From Aquanectria penicillioides (lineage: Eukaryota > Ascomycota > Sordariomycetes > Hypocreales > Nectriaceae), in assembly GCA_003415625.1 (NCBI GenBank), contig PYIU01000004.1, positions 3,968,001 to 4,032,000 on the forward strand: 64,000 nt of DNA. Direction: 5' to 3'. The notes below the pieces were generated by a model that was given only the letters and a program-made list of their open reading frames with translations, was not told the DNA's origin and searched no databases. Both the position numbers and the translations under genes were made by a program. Shown piece after piece: positions 24,041 through 35,148 of the stretch (the stretch's first letter is position 1; every line of letters begins with the position of its first letter).

Positions 24041-26194
24041 ATAGGGCGCTAGAATTGCGACAGAGGGAGCAGAGGAACAGAGGGAGACGCGGGGAGAAGG
24101 CCCCGAGCCTGAAGCTTTGTCCGAAACCAATTCATTCATCCGGTGTCACACCCGCCAGCCTGATTTCCAATTCCCTTTTCACAGGGGCAGATGTTCCTCA
24201 TGTCTGCCTTTCTTCTCCTTTTCATATCATCTTCATTATCATCATCATCATCATACATTCATCAACCCATCGCCATCTCGGGCGCTCTCATAAACGACCA
24301 CAACCCAGCCAGCGCCAATCTCCCATTGACAACGACCCCCGTCTTCCCCCGGCTGCTGCATCGCATCGCTAGCAATCAGCATCATCAATCGATATCTCGT
24401 TCCACTTGGCACCCCCACCCATCCCGCACACCCTTTCCCTTCCTAGGCTTACACCTTGTTGACGCCCACCTACACCTTTCACCTCCCAGCCCGCGTCTTA
24501 GCAATCGTCGGCCAGGTCTGTCCTGTCTCATGGTCTTACGGGCCCTCCTCTCATCGCTTCGCCTCTCTGGGCCTCTCCTCTCACAGTTTGGTTTTCCTGT
24601 TGCGACCCAATCCATTCCCAATCGGACATTGGCTGTTGAGGGGTGTCGCTGTTCTTGTTACGCATAGCACACTACTTGATCCTTCTCTCGTCCATCTCTA
24701 CTGCGCTTGACTTCCCTTTTTTCTTCTTCTTTCAACTCCCATTCCCACAACCCTTTGCTCCCCAATTCCCATCCCTCTACCTCACGAGGAATCTTATCCT
24801 CACGCGCAACGCCTCACTCTTCACGTGTGTGTCCGCGCTCTTCATAACATCCCTGTGTGCGCTGTGTGCGTCGTCTCTTTTTGTGTGTGTGGCTCTGTAT
24901 GCGCACACGCGCGCAAACCGCCCCCTTCGCTCTCAACTGTCAGTGAAAATCAAACCCATCCTCGCATCGCAGCGCATCGCGCCGAGTCAATCGATCCAGA
25001 AAAGTCAACCCAACCCAACTCAATTCATATTCATATTCAATTGAATCAATCATATTCATCAATCAACACCCCCCTTGAAGATCAAGCCCGTCAGTCGAAT
25101 CGGCTGTCTGTCCGCGGTCCCCCAAAGCCCCAGATCCCCGTCCAACAGGCAAGAAACCCTGGGCTCGCCTGTCTGCCACATCATCATCCTCGCGCGATCC
25201 AAAAGTCGTCAGGTCTCCTGCAAACTGACTGCATAGACGGCTGGATCGAGAGATCATTGTCCTCAAAAGTCATACGGTGCCCGTCCCACCACGCAGAACC
25301 CTTGTCCGCCACGCATCGTAAGGACCAGCTTGGGCCTCCGACGACCCCCGACGGTCCCCCGTTTGAACTAGGGAAGCATCCCAAGGTGTCGCCAGTTGAG
25401 CACCTTTCGCGCCGCCGTCTGCCCATGGTGCCCATTATTCGCCCATCTCACAATCGGATGCCCCATCGCAACAATTGCACCGCTCCCCGTCATACGGTTG
25501 TTGTTGCCCATTGAACGACACTGAGCCCCCCCGCCCTCTTCAGGCGCCCAGACAATTGGATCACATCACCCCATCCACTAACAGCATCGTGTACACGGCT
25601 GCTGTCCTCTCCTCATTGCCAGCATACTAATAAAGCTGCTTGACCACGGCGCCACTTGTCCGATTTTGCCTCGCAAGATCCTTTTCTCTGTTTCCCCCTT
25701 CTCTGCTGCTCAATTCCCAATCTCCTATTACCTCTCGCACTTGCTTGAGCGCCCGAGACCGAACTCTTGTCGCTCTAACTCCGTCGTCGCCTAAATTCCG
25801 GAGTCCTACGGGCGTCTTACCACCTAAATCCCCCGCCTCTTCCGCCTAAACTCCGCCATCGCCGCTTCCGCCCCAGCCCTGCTGCCTGTTTCACAGCGAG
25901 TGCCTAATTGGGGCTTCTCACTCTGACAGCATCCCCAGCGTCTACCTGCTACACTTACATGGTACGCGCACACACGCGCAAACTCGCAGAGAAAGAAGAG
26001 TCACACTTTTTAGACTCACACCGACGGTCAACAGACTGGCTCTCATTGCTCTACCAACTGGATTCGCGAACTGCTGGACTGGCTCCGCCACCCAACCACG
26101 TCACTCGCCATCTCATTCGCATTGGCGCACTTCATTTCAGTCACTGACAGACTGATCTGGCTGCCCACCCCTGGCTGACAAACCACCGTGCGCC

Positions 26195-26437
26195 ATGCAA
26201 CCTTCCACCACTTTCGACCAAAACAAGTCGTCGTCCACCCCTACTGAAACTACTTCAATAACCCAATCCCAATCCCAGTCCCATTCTTTCTTCCCTTCTT
26301 CGTCTTCTCCCCTGTTTTCCTCCATCCACCGTCCTTCTCCAAACAACATTCACATGATGGAACACAATTCCCCCACAACGCACACGCTGCTACTTCAATG
26401 GCACCTCCCGCCATTCCCACAGCCCCAATGGGCCTGA
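26195..26437 (+). other. Upstream ORF overlapping the SWIRM start codon
   Basis: An 80-codon frame, Gln/Ser/Pro-rich (TQSQSQSHSFFPSSSS), starts at 26195 and ends at 26437. It therefore overlaps the SWIRM start at 26398 by 40 bases in a different frame. If the mRNA begins upstream of 26195, ribosomes starting here could not restart simply at 26398, so the frame would repress the main product. Alternatively an unrecognised intron could fuse it to the SWIRM protein as an N-terminal extension. Confidence 0.45.
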
Positions 26438-27510
26438 TCTCCAAGAAGCTCGACATTACCAGCTTAATGTCGCCTCCCGACCCTGTTCTCGACAGCTTCA
26501 GCCATCAGTCGGATATGGGTCAGTCGACTGCGACGGGTAATGGTCAATCGTCGACCAAGCACCCGATGCCCATGTCACCTCCCATTTCTCCCTACAGCAA
26601 GCCAATCTCGACGACTGAGCCTGCCACTCCTCCCGCCCAGACTGTCAAGGACCCCGTCCTCTATCCCGCCGAGGAGAATGCTCTCTCTAGCCCTGCGCAG
26701 CCTCCTCTGTTCGCTCCTGCTGAAATCGAGGACCATCGCCGCATCGTTGACGACCATGTTCGCGCCCGATCACAAGAGTCGTTTGCCGGGGTGCTGCCGC
26801 CGAAGCGAGAGGACTATGAGCTGGCCCTTACTTTCCGGTCGCAAGTCATGAAGCATTTCACTTCGAACCGCAAGGCGTGGCTGCGCAAAGAGCGAGCCCT
26901 TCTCGAAGCAGATCGACGTGCTGGTGCGCAGCGATACCACACCATTCTACCAGCATCCAAGCCTGTTGTCACTGCAAAGCCCCCACGATCCCAGCGAGTG
27001 TCTAAACCCCAGTCCGCCCCGCGACCGATCCGAACCCACCCCGGCACCACCACCACCCCCGGCCCCATGCGACCCGCTCAACCTAGACCAAGAGTTAGTG
27101 CCACGCCCGAACCGTCACGCCGAGTTGTCGCCCCCAACCGTGAGGATAAGGACTTCAAGGCCCTACCCAACTATTGCCCGCCTCTCGACTCCCTTCCAAA
27201 CCGGCCTAATAGCCTCAAGGTTGATTGGAAGGGTCAGCCAATTGACCTAAGCAGTGATCCCCACGCTCATCTTCTCCATCCGGACGAGCTGACATTGGCG
27301 GGCAATCTGAGACTCGACTGCGCCACTTACCTCACAAGCAAGCGACGCATCTTTGAGCGTCGACTTCAATGTCTGCGCAACGGAAAGGAGTTCCGCAAGA
27401 CGGACGCTCAACAGGCGTGCAAGATTGATGTCAACAAGGCCTCGAAGCTGTGGACCGCATTTGACAAGGTCGGCTGGCTTGATGCCGAATGGGTGCGCCA
27501 GTACCTGTAA
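26398..27510 (+). CDS. SWIRM-domain protein (Fun19-like), chromatin-associated
   Basis: Single exon, 370 residues, starting MAPPAIPTAPMGLISKK. Residues 1-130 are Ser/Pro-rich and disordered. A basic helical segment follows (about 140-185, VMKHFTSNRKAWLRKERALL), then a Pro/Arg/Thr-rich linker. The C-terminal 85 residues form a SWIRM domain, with LHPDELTLAGNLRLDCATYL, KRRIFERRLQCLRNGKEFRK, DAQQACKIDVNKASKLWTAF and WLDAEWVRQYL. SWIRM domains bind DNA or histones in chromatin-modifying complexes; a stand-alone fungal SWIRM protein of this form resembles yeast Fun19, whose role is little known. The gene sits behind an exceptionally long gene-free interval and an overlapping upstream ORF, suggesting complex or translational control. 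Confidence 0.85.
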   Translation: MAPPAIPTAPMGLISKKLDITSLMSPPDPVLDSFSHQSDMGQSTATGNGQSSTKHPMPMSPPISPYSKPISTTEPATPPAQTVKDPVLYPAEENALSSPAQPPLFAPAEIEDHRRIVDDHVRARSQESFAGVLPPKREDYELALTFRSQVMKHFTSNRKAWLRKERALLEADRRAGAQRYHTILPASKPVVTAKPPRSQRVSKPQSAPRPIRTHPGTTTTPGPMRPAQPRPRVSATPEPSRRVVAPNREDKDFKALPNYCPPLDSLPNRPNSLKVDWKGQPIDLSSDPHAHLLHPDELTLAGNLRLDCATYLTSKRRIFERRLQCLRNGKEFRKTDAQQACKIDVNKASKLWTAFDKVGWLDAEWVRQYL

Positions 27511-30305
27511 TTGGACTGTCGGCGGCCTTTTCTTTTTCCGACTCATTCATTTTGAGGCGAATGATGCACTGGATTTGCTCCTCGACTCTTGATTCAAGCC
27601 ATCGCAACACATCTTACCCCTCTTTATTATCCTTGAAGTTCGTCTTGGATCGCATCTCTACTCACGACTTTTGTTTCCAATCCTGCTACGGGCATGGAAT
27701 CCACGTTGCATTCAGCGATTTGTTACACGATGGTATTTCTCTATCTTGTGTTGCTTGCTTTTTCTCACTTGACCGGAAATGCAACACTGGCGAGCAATTT
27801 GGTTTCCCTTACCTGGGTTTCTCTTATGATGCATCACCCCTATGTATCGGTCACGGTTAGCGGTCTCATGGTCTTTATAGTCTTGTCTAGTTTTCTTCTT
27901 CCCCTTCCCCTGTTGTCTTTTCTTTTAAACCCCTGATTTTGCATGACATCACGGGCACTACTTGGCATCACGGCACAGTTCTTGAACGATACACCAGAGC
28001 ATAAGGGAATTCTTACCATGATACCCGGAGTGCGATATACACTTGACCCCCTGCGCGATCACGTCACACCACTCCACCCTTTCTTTTCGTCTTCTTCCCC
28101 TGCCCCTTACTTTTTTCTATTTTATTTAGCAGTTAGCTCCCCGGCCCGAGGAATCTTGTCTCGGACGAGAGTTTTTTTCTTTCTTCCTTGCGATCTCGAG
28201 GATCTGGGCATGGCGGGACCGGTGCATGCATGTATGGCGTTTTGTTTTCGACACAGCATCCTCACGACAATAGTGAAGGGTTGCGGTTAGCTGTTTTGCT
28301 TTACCCGGGGTTTGGGTCTGGATGGATCAAGGGAGCCCCGGTTGGTATATTGAAGCCCATTAGATGGCAACGAGGGGCGCGTCTCTCCATAAAGGAGGAT
28401 AACCCGACTTGATTGGCCTCGAAGAGTCATCTTCAGGACGGCTTACAAATGCATGGACGGAACGTATCCCATTCTTCTAGGAAAAGGGACATCATGAGGG
28501 CTAGTGGCACAACCTGCTGCCCCAAGGAAGACTGTCGTGCATATGAGGCCATTTCATAAGTAGACGGGTTTAGAAATGGATTCTATTCTGAAATTGAGTC
28601 ATCCCATACAAGGAAGGAAAACCTTTTGAGTGAATGTGGCGAGCAGATTTTGATCGAAGCTGTGCCTTTGGTCCGTTGAGTTGCCGAACTTTACCGAGCA
28701 AATGAAGATACGACAAGAAAGTGAATGCGTGAATAAAACAATAAGTAAACGTGGGAAGAGTGAGATGGGAAACGGCTCCAGGATACATCACCATTGACAA
28801 TTCAGCCCTATGAACAACTTGCTACCTCTAGAGGTTAAGCGTGCCCGAGACCCAACCCCAGGATTGTTTGACGGGCGGGCATTGCCGTTCGCAGGATGCG
28901 GTGCGGGAGGGAGCGGATGCAGCACGACCGGGGGGGTTATCAATCTCGATTGACCCAGGCAGGAGGGAGGGAGGGATATGCTGGGCGGTTAAGCTAATGT
29001 AGCGTTCTTCTAGAATGTTTGGGACGAGAGCAGCTCGGGAGCGAGGTACCGGATGGGTGAGGTGTGGGTGCAGAGGTACATGGCGAGGAGGACTCGGGAG
29101 TGAAGGAGTGTGGGAGAGGTGAAAGAGACGGGACCAGGGGTGCGGCTGGCGTTCGGTGAGAGGTGGACCAGCCAGATTCTTGTTCGGTGGGGAAAAAACC
29201 GGGGAGGACGTTTTGGGTGAGCCGCGAAAAAAACGCGGGTGTGTGTGTGTGTGGGGAGAGGTGACCGAGCTGCTTGGCCGTTGACCTTTGACCTTGGCCC
29301 TTAGGGCTGCGGCGTTCCTGCCGACCTTCATTTACATGCAGGTTAGATGGGTATAAGCATGTACTACCGGTACTCCATCCTCGTGCCTTCCATAGGTACC
29401 TACCTACTTACTGCCTACCTACCTAGGCAGGCACGTAGAGTGAATTCGAAGAAGGCGAACCCCACGCACCAGTAATTACACACACCATCTATCCATGTAC
29501 CTGGGTGCCTGTGCAACTAAATCACCTAGCTTTCTGCAAGACAAGATAAACGGGAAGCTTGTTTACTAGCGAAGGGCTTCCTCTAACAGTTGAACTAGTT
29601 TAACCTAACTGATATTGGAGCCTACAACTTTCTCTGGCGCTTGGTTCAGCTTTCTGGTCGGGCAAGAACAACAACAGCAACAACAACAGCAACAACAACA
29701 ACAACAACAACAACTGTGGATTCATGGATCGACGCGGCTGCAACGACATTCGCTGCAGAACATACCATCCATTTCCCCGCTCACGTCATGTCCATGGAGC
29801 AACTATTCCTTGTTCTCTCGTTTTACACACGGCCTCAACGATATGCCGGCATCACACCCGAGCAGCACGGAAGCGTTTGGTATACACAAGCCCGAACCAG
29901 GCTCAAAACAAGCCACCGATCATGATAGGCAGTCGTTTTCCAAAACAATGAAGCATGCCCGCGACGATTAGGCCTTTGCTCTCGAAAAAGGCACCTATTT
30001 CTCCGACAAGCTCTCATCATCTATGCGCTATGCCAGGTACATGCACAAGTTATCGCCAATCCCATCCGTATCCATCTCGACCTTTCCCGTCTACCCCCCT
30101 GTCGAGTTACAGTTAGTCTTGAACATAACCTCTCGAGCCAATCTGCCCTAGCCCGAAACCCTTGCCCAGTGTCTTGTCCTTTGATATATCACAGTAATGC
30201 TACACTATGAGCACATGCATTTTCACGCCGGTCCACAGGGATGAGCATACAAGTAAAGCCTCATGGTTGCTTTCATTATCCAGAATTCCCTTCCTCCTTC
30301 CATCA
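27511..30305. other. Convergent intergenic region, SWIRM gene to golgin
   Basis: The two flanking genes end here, tail to tail, 2.8 kb apart. No gene is recognised. A 167-codon frame at 28828-29331 (minus) is Pro/Ser/His-rich low complexity. A CAA/CAG repeat at about 29668-29714 would encode poly-Gln in a 118-codon frame with no other support. A CCTACCTA-rich patch lies at 29394-29431. Hydrophobic frames just after 27511 look like T-rich 3' UTR. Confidence 0.45.
29668..29714. repeat. CAA/CAG trinucleotide repeat
   Basis: About 15 tandem CAA/CAG units in intergenic DNA. They can be read as poly-Gln in a short frame (29615-29971), but no homology supports that frame being translated. Confidence 0.85.
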
Positions 30306-33300
30306 CTATCGTACTTCGATGTGCTGCACGGCCTTGATCCACTTCTGCTCGTCGGACCTGCATGTCAAGCATTTCGTTAGCGCATGATTTCTCCACCAAC
30401 GACAGAACAAAAAGATCAGGGGGTAGGGAATTCTAACTTGTCAAACCGCAATAGCTTTCCTAGTACCGGTACCAGCTGTGCCCGTAGCTTGCTGTCCTTC
30501 TGCTCCAAGAACTGTAGCAAGATCGTCTTGAGGTAGAGAGTATCGGAAGTCCCGGCTCCGCCAGCCTGAGACCCGTTGGTCCCGCTGCGGACCGAGTCAA
30601 ACGAGCTGCGGCTTGAGCTAGCCACAAGCTTGGTCTGCGCCGCCTTGAGATCCTTGGAAATCTTCTCGTAGCGCTGGCGGGACTCCTCGAGCATGCGCCG
30701 CAGCTCAGCTCGCTGCTTTTCGACGTCACGAACCTGGTTCTCGGAGGCGTCAAGTGCCGTGCGTAGCTGCGAGGCTGTGGCGCGCATCTCGGCTGCTTCC
30801 GCCTCTGCCTTCTCCTCAACGGACTCGAGTTCCTCTCGTCGGCGACGCCATTCCTTCTCTCTCTGCTCCAGTTCATCGCGTTCGTGTCCTAGCGTCTTGA
30901 CCTCCCGTTCGAGATCTCGCACCTTTTGCTTCAAGTCCTCCGTCTCGCGGGCCTTGCGTCGCGCTAGCGTGCTCGACTCGTCCTCGATGCGATCACGCTC
31001 CTCAATAGCCGCCTCCATCCTCGATCGCATTTCCCGGACCTTGTTGTCTGCCCGCTCGTCAACATCAGCCAGCAGTCGGCGCATCGTCTCGCCGTCGCGG
31101 GTCCTCTCCTGCAGCAATCGCTGCACCTCGGCCAGCTCTTCCTCGAGCGACTCAGCCTGAGACTTGGATTCCTTCAACTGCACCGACATTTCGGCCGTCT
31201 GATCACGCATACTGCTCAAGAGGCCCTGAGCGTTGGTATACTGCTGTGCCTTGAAGTCTACCTCTTCCATGACAGCTGTCTTCTCGCGCTTCAGCTTGTG
31301 AACCTGCTCCTCCAGTTCCTTGACCCGTGGGCGAAGCTTGTTTAGCTCATCCTGTACAGTTTGAAGCTCCCGCTCTGCTTTCTCTGCCTTGGCACTCAGC
31401 TCGACTTTTTCGGCTTCAGATCGTCGGAGATCTCTCCCTGAGACACGCTGCGCATCTTCCAGGCGAACCTTGGCATTCGTATCGGCGGCTAGGCGCTCCT
31501 GGAGGCCCTTGATCTCTGTCTCACGATCGGAGGCCGCCTGCTGAGCACGGCTGAGATCACGCTTGATATCCTTTTCCTTCTTTTCCATATCCCTCAGTTC
31601 CTTGACCTTAGCTGCGAGTTCTTCCTTCGTCGTTTTGAGTGTAGCCGACTCTTGTCGAAGGTTCTTCAGCTCTGGCTGTGCTTTCTGCAGCACCTCCCGT
31701 AGATCTGTCAAGTCCTTGTATCGATTTTGGGCGAGCTGCTGCGCAGCGCCAAGGTCAGCCTGTAGCGTGGCTGTCTTGTCTTTCAGGTCCTCATAGTCGC
31801 GCTGCAACGAGTTCATTTCGTTTTGCAACTTGGAGTTGGCTTTGGAGTCATTGGCGGAAGCACTAATTTTCTTCTCCAGGTCGGCAATCTGGGCCTTCAG
31901 GCCCGTCTTCTCAGCCTCGAGGGCCTTGATTTTCTCCTTGGCCTCGACATGATCTTGGCCAATAGTAAGGAGGTTCTCCTGCAAATCCTCAATCTCCTCT
32001 CTGAGGTCCTCCTCAGTCTTACGCTTTTTGGTTAGAAGCTCGATTTGGCTGTCTTTCACGGCTACTTCTTCCTTGAGTTTGACAATCTCTGCCTCTAGCG
32101 CAGCGCTACCAGCACCCTCTGCGGGAGCGTCTGCAACAGCCTCAGACGCTGACTCAAGGGTTTCAGCTGGTTCTTCGGGAGTTGGGGTTGATGCACTGCC
32201 AGCACCCCCCTTGCCCTTCCTCTTCTTGTTCTTCTTCTTAGAACCTCCGGCCGCGGGAGTCGGAGCAGCTGCAGCCGGTGCCGGTATGGGCGTAGCTGGG
32301 CTAGAAGCCGGTGTAGGAGTAGGCTTGGACACCAGTTTCTTAGTTAGCTCGTCTATCTTAGCCTGACTCTCCGACTTTTCCTTCTTTAAGGTGCCGATCT
32401 GAGTATTGAGATTGTCAATGAGCTTTTTGGAAACGTTCTTCGCGTTAGTTGCTTGGGTAAGCTCTGCATCGAGCCCATTAGCTCGCTTTTCAGAGGTGGC
32501 CAAGGATGCCTCCACTTCCGTGACCTTAGATTCGCTGGTCGTCTTTTCCTCCTCGAGTTGTTTAAGCTGGGATCGAGCCTCCTCCAAGCGCAGGTTCAGT
32601 GTTGCGATTTCTTTGTTCCGAGCATCAACTTGGGTCTGGAGAGACTCCTTAGTAGCCGAATCATCCCGGGATTCACTAAGCTCGCGGGTGGCGTTCTCAA
32701 GGCTCTCGACCAGACCGGCGCTGTTTTCTTTGACTGTCGACAATTCCTGCTGCAGATTTTCGACTTTAGCCTTGAGTTGTTCTATCTCTTCCGACTTAGA
32801 TTCAACCTCAGCCTGCAGTTGAGGTACTTCGTCCTCATATGAGAAGAGATCACCGCTGTCATCTTTCTTCTCCGTTGAGGAGATGGAGTGCTGAGGTTTG
32901 TGTTTTGGCGAAAACATGCCAATTACAGAGGCAACAGGCGACTTGGTTTTGTCAAGGTTATCTTCGGGCTTCTCTCCCTGGTCCTCCTTGGGCTTCTCGG
33001 TTTCGTTAGGCTGGGAGTCGACAGTCTTCCCAGCCTCGAAGGCCTCAAGTTCCTCTTCCAGTTTTTTTACTTTCTCATCAGTTTCGTCGTGCTTCTTCTT
33101 GATTTCGTCCTTCTCAGCAGTGACCCTTTTGAGTTCCTGCATAACCATGTCACCTCGCAGATTTAGTTGGTTGAGGTATTCGACCAAGGCCTCAGGATCG
33201 GAGATGGAAGTTAGAGGAGTATTTTCACGAAGGGCCTTTTCAAAAGGTTCGATTGCGGTGGCGCGTCGGTGGGCCACTCGGTATGATCGCAGTAGCTCTG

Positions 33301-33922
33301 GAAGGGGATTGTTAGTCTTTGCCTTCTTGAGCACACAAGTGGTGTTTTTTTTTGTTCTTACCTGGGTAGGTAGCCTCAAGCTTCTCAAGCTTGCGCAGCC
33401 TTTGCCTAATCTCCGGGGTCAGCTCTACGGCTGGGGTCGAAGTGCCACTGTCGGACATCTTGGAAGCATCCCCCGAGGCATCCTCAGATTTGTCACCTGT
33501 GGAAGAGTCTTCCTTGGTAGATCGCGTCTCTTGGGGCTTATCGTCCGAAACATTGGCAGATTTGTTGTCCTTTTCCCCGACGACAGGTTTTGGGGTCCCG
33601 GCTCGGCTGGGCTCTTCGCTGTCGTCGATAACGAAGGCAGCCTCGAAGACTGCAGGATCGGGGTTTGGGGCATCGCCAACGTCGGAGGAGGATTTCTTCG
33701 GTCGAGGACGCTTCGCGGGAGAGGCATCTCCCTTTCGCGATGTCGAGCCGGATCTAGAAGGGGGTGCTGATTCAGAGGGGCCCTTCATACGAGCCTGCTC
33801 TTCGGCAATGGTGCGATCGATTACGCCTCGAAATCGCTGTAGATGAGCCAAGGCCATATTAGCAGGCTGTCCATGGGATTTTGAAGGATAAGTGGCAAGG
33901 GACAGAGACTAACTTGCAGCAT
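30306..33922 (-). CDS. imh1: GRIP-domain golgin (IMH1-like), long coiled-coil protein
   Basis: Four exons on the minus strand give 1131 residues: 33922-33914, 33836-33362, 33297-30438, 30357-30306. Exon 1 codes only MLQ, and the join gives MLQRFRGVIDRTIAEEQ, an amphipathic N-terminus usual in fungal homologues. A disordered Ser/Asp/Lys region follows, then YPELLRSYRVAHRRA, and about 800 residues of heptad-repeat coiled coil broken by an Ala/Pro/Thr-rich linker (around residues 500-560). The C-terminus is a GRIP domain (LYLKTILLQFLEQKDSKL, LVPVLGKLLRFDK) completed by the last small exon (SDEQKWIKAVQHIEVR). In the family, GRIP binds Arl1-GTP on the trans-Golgi and the coil tethers vesicles. Ending the gene at the frame stop after 30416 would truncate GRIP, so the last exon is needed. 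Confidence 0.93.
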
Positions 33923-35148
33923 CGTGGCGGTTTCGGTTCGACGAGCCCAATGTCTTGGGGCTTACGTAGCAACAAGCGCAGTGTCACAACGTCGTTGTCG
34001 CCCTAGAGGAACGCAAGACGAAGATGGGGCGCATCCAGGAGAGGGCAGCGCCGATCGGGAGGAGCAACAAGATGGGATCAAAACGTTGCCAAAAAGGGAA
34101 AGAAACGAAGGAATGCAAACTCAGAAGAGCTCGCGCATGTCGCCTGGGGCGAGATGATTGATTATTTTCCTGTTTTTTTTTAAAAAAAAAATCTGGGATT
34201 GAATGGAAAACAGGAAAGGAGATGGATTCGCTTTTTCCTTCAAGTCGGGACGGATTGGATACGTATACGTACCTCCTTACGTCCCTCCAAGTAATAATTC
34301 CGGAGTAGTAGCCAGGGTATCCGTAGCCGTCTTGCACCTACCTTAGTTTATCTGCGCCAGAGGCTGTGCACGCAGCTAAAACAATTATTGCCTTGCGAAG
34401 GGGGGGCCGCGCAGTGTGGCTTGTGCTCTCACTGAGGTACCGCGCCCCAGGGGATTAGGTACAGCACAATTCGGCCAATACAGGGCAGGAGATACACAAA
34501 CCTCGATAAGGGATCTGGGTGCCCACTGAAATATGTGAATGGCGCCGCTCCTCCTGCCTGTGGCTTGACTCTCTCTCCCACTGTCCACAGTGGAGTCAGG
34601 CGAGCAGGAGCCAGAAGCCAGCGGACCTCCTTCCCTGCCCATGTCCCTCTGTCTGTCTGGAGGGACAGCTGCATGTTTGCATGTGTTCTTTCCAGAATGA
34701 GGTCACTAAGCAAGTAGCTACGTATATCCACTTTCCCGCACCGCACCGCCGTACCGTGTCATACTAACCGCCAGACCTGCATCTGCCTGAGCTACTACAC
34801 GCTCACTTTTGCACACACATCACGCACATCGCATCATTGCCAGAGTTCACCGCCAGCAGAAAAAGGCCACACTCACTTCAGACCCTTGCAGCGCCTGACA
34901 CAGGCCAGGGCGCCTTTTATTCTTTATTTCCAACACACTCTCTCGTCTCTTTCCATCTCTGTCCCATCCTCACCTATCTTTGACTGACCCTACCTTTCTC
35001 TTATATTTTCCTTGCCTTCACTTCCTCCCTGTCTTCTCCATTAGTACCTACCTATGTTTTGACTCAGACCGAGCCCAGCTCAGCTTTGCATCATCGGCAA
35101 CTGCAACCCCGCCCTTTCTCCCAGCTCTCAGTCTCTCCAGCGATCAAC
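33923..35148. promoter_or_regulatory. Divergent region between golgin and Lunapark
   Basis: These 1.2 kb separate two start codons facing away from each other. The Lunapark side (34.75-35.15 kb) is C/T-rich with CACACTCTC and TACCTACC-like motifs typical of fungal core promoters and leaders. Runs of T and A near 34171-34190 are simple repeats. No coding region is supported. Confidence 0.5.

Larger units (their letters stand above)
14432..26397. other. About 12-kb interval with no convincing gene, upstream of the SWIRM gene
   Basis: No frame here shows a recognisable domain, conserved block or coherent intron chain. The longest open frames (for example 20150-20872 minus and 24825-25514 plus) are driven by composition. 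Base composition looks like normal unique DNA and is not RIP-mutated. Landmarks are a GC-rich hairpin at 17247-17282, a 36-base A run at 19870-19905, a 24-base GT repeat at 24017-24040, a CAT repeat near 24235-24255, and strong C/T bias on the plus strand from about 23.86 to 26.4 kb. The C/T-rich part is probably promoter and long 5' leader of the SWIRM gene. A long non-coding RNA or distal regulatory DNA is possible but not shown. Confidence 0.55.

Noticed and set aside
28828..29331. 167-codon minus-strand frame
   Set aside because: Low-complexity Pro/His/Ser sequence including a GT-repeat read as Thr/His; no domain and no conserved block.
29615..29971. 118-codon frame with poly-Gln
   Set aside because: The Gln run is simply a CAA/CAG microsatellite; flanking residues match nothing I know.
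32898..33770. 290-codon plus-strand frame
   Set aside because: Antisense shadow of the golgin coding sequence, whose codon bias leaves the opposite strand open.
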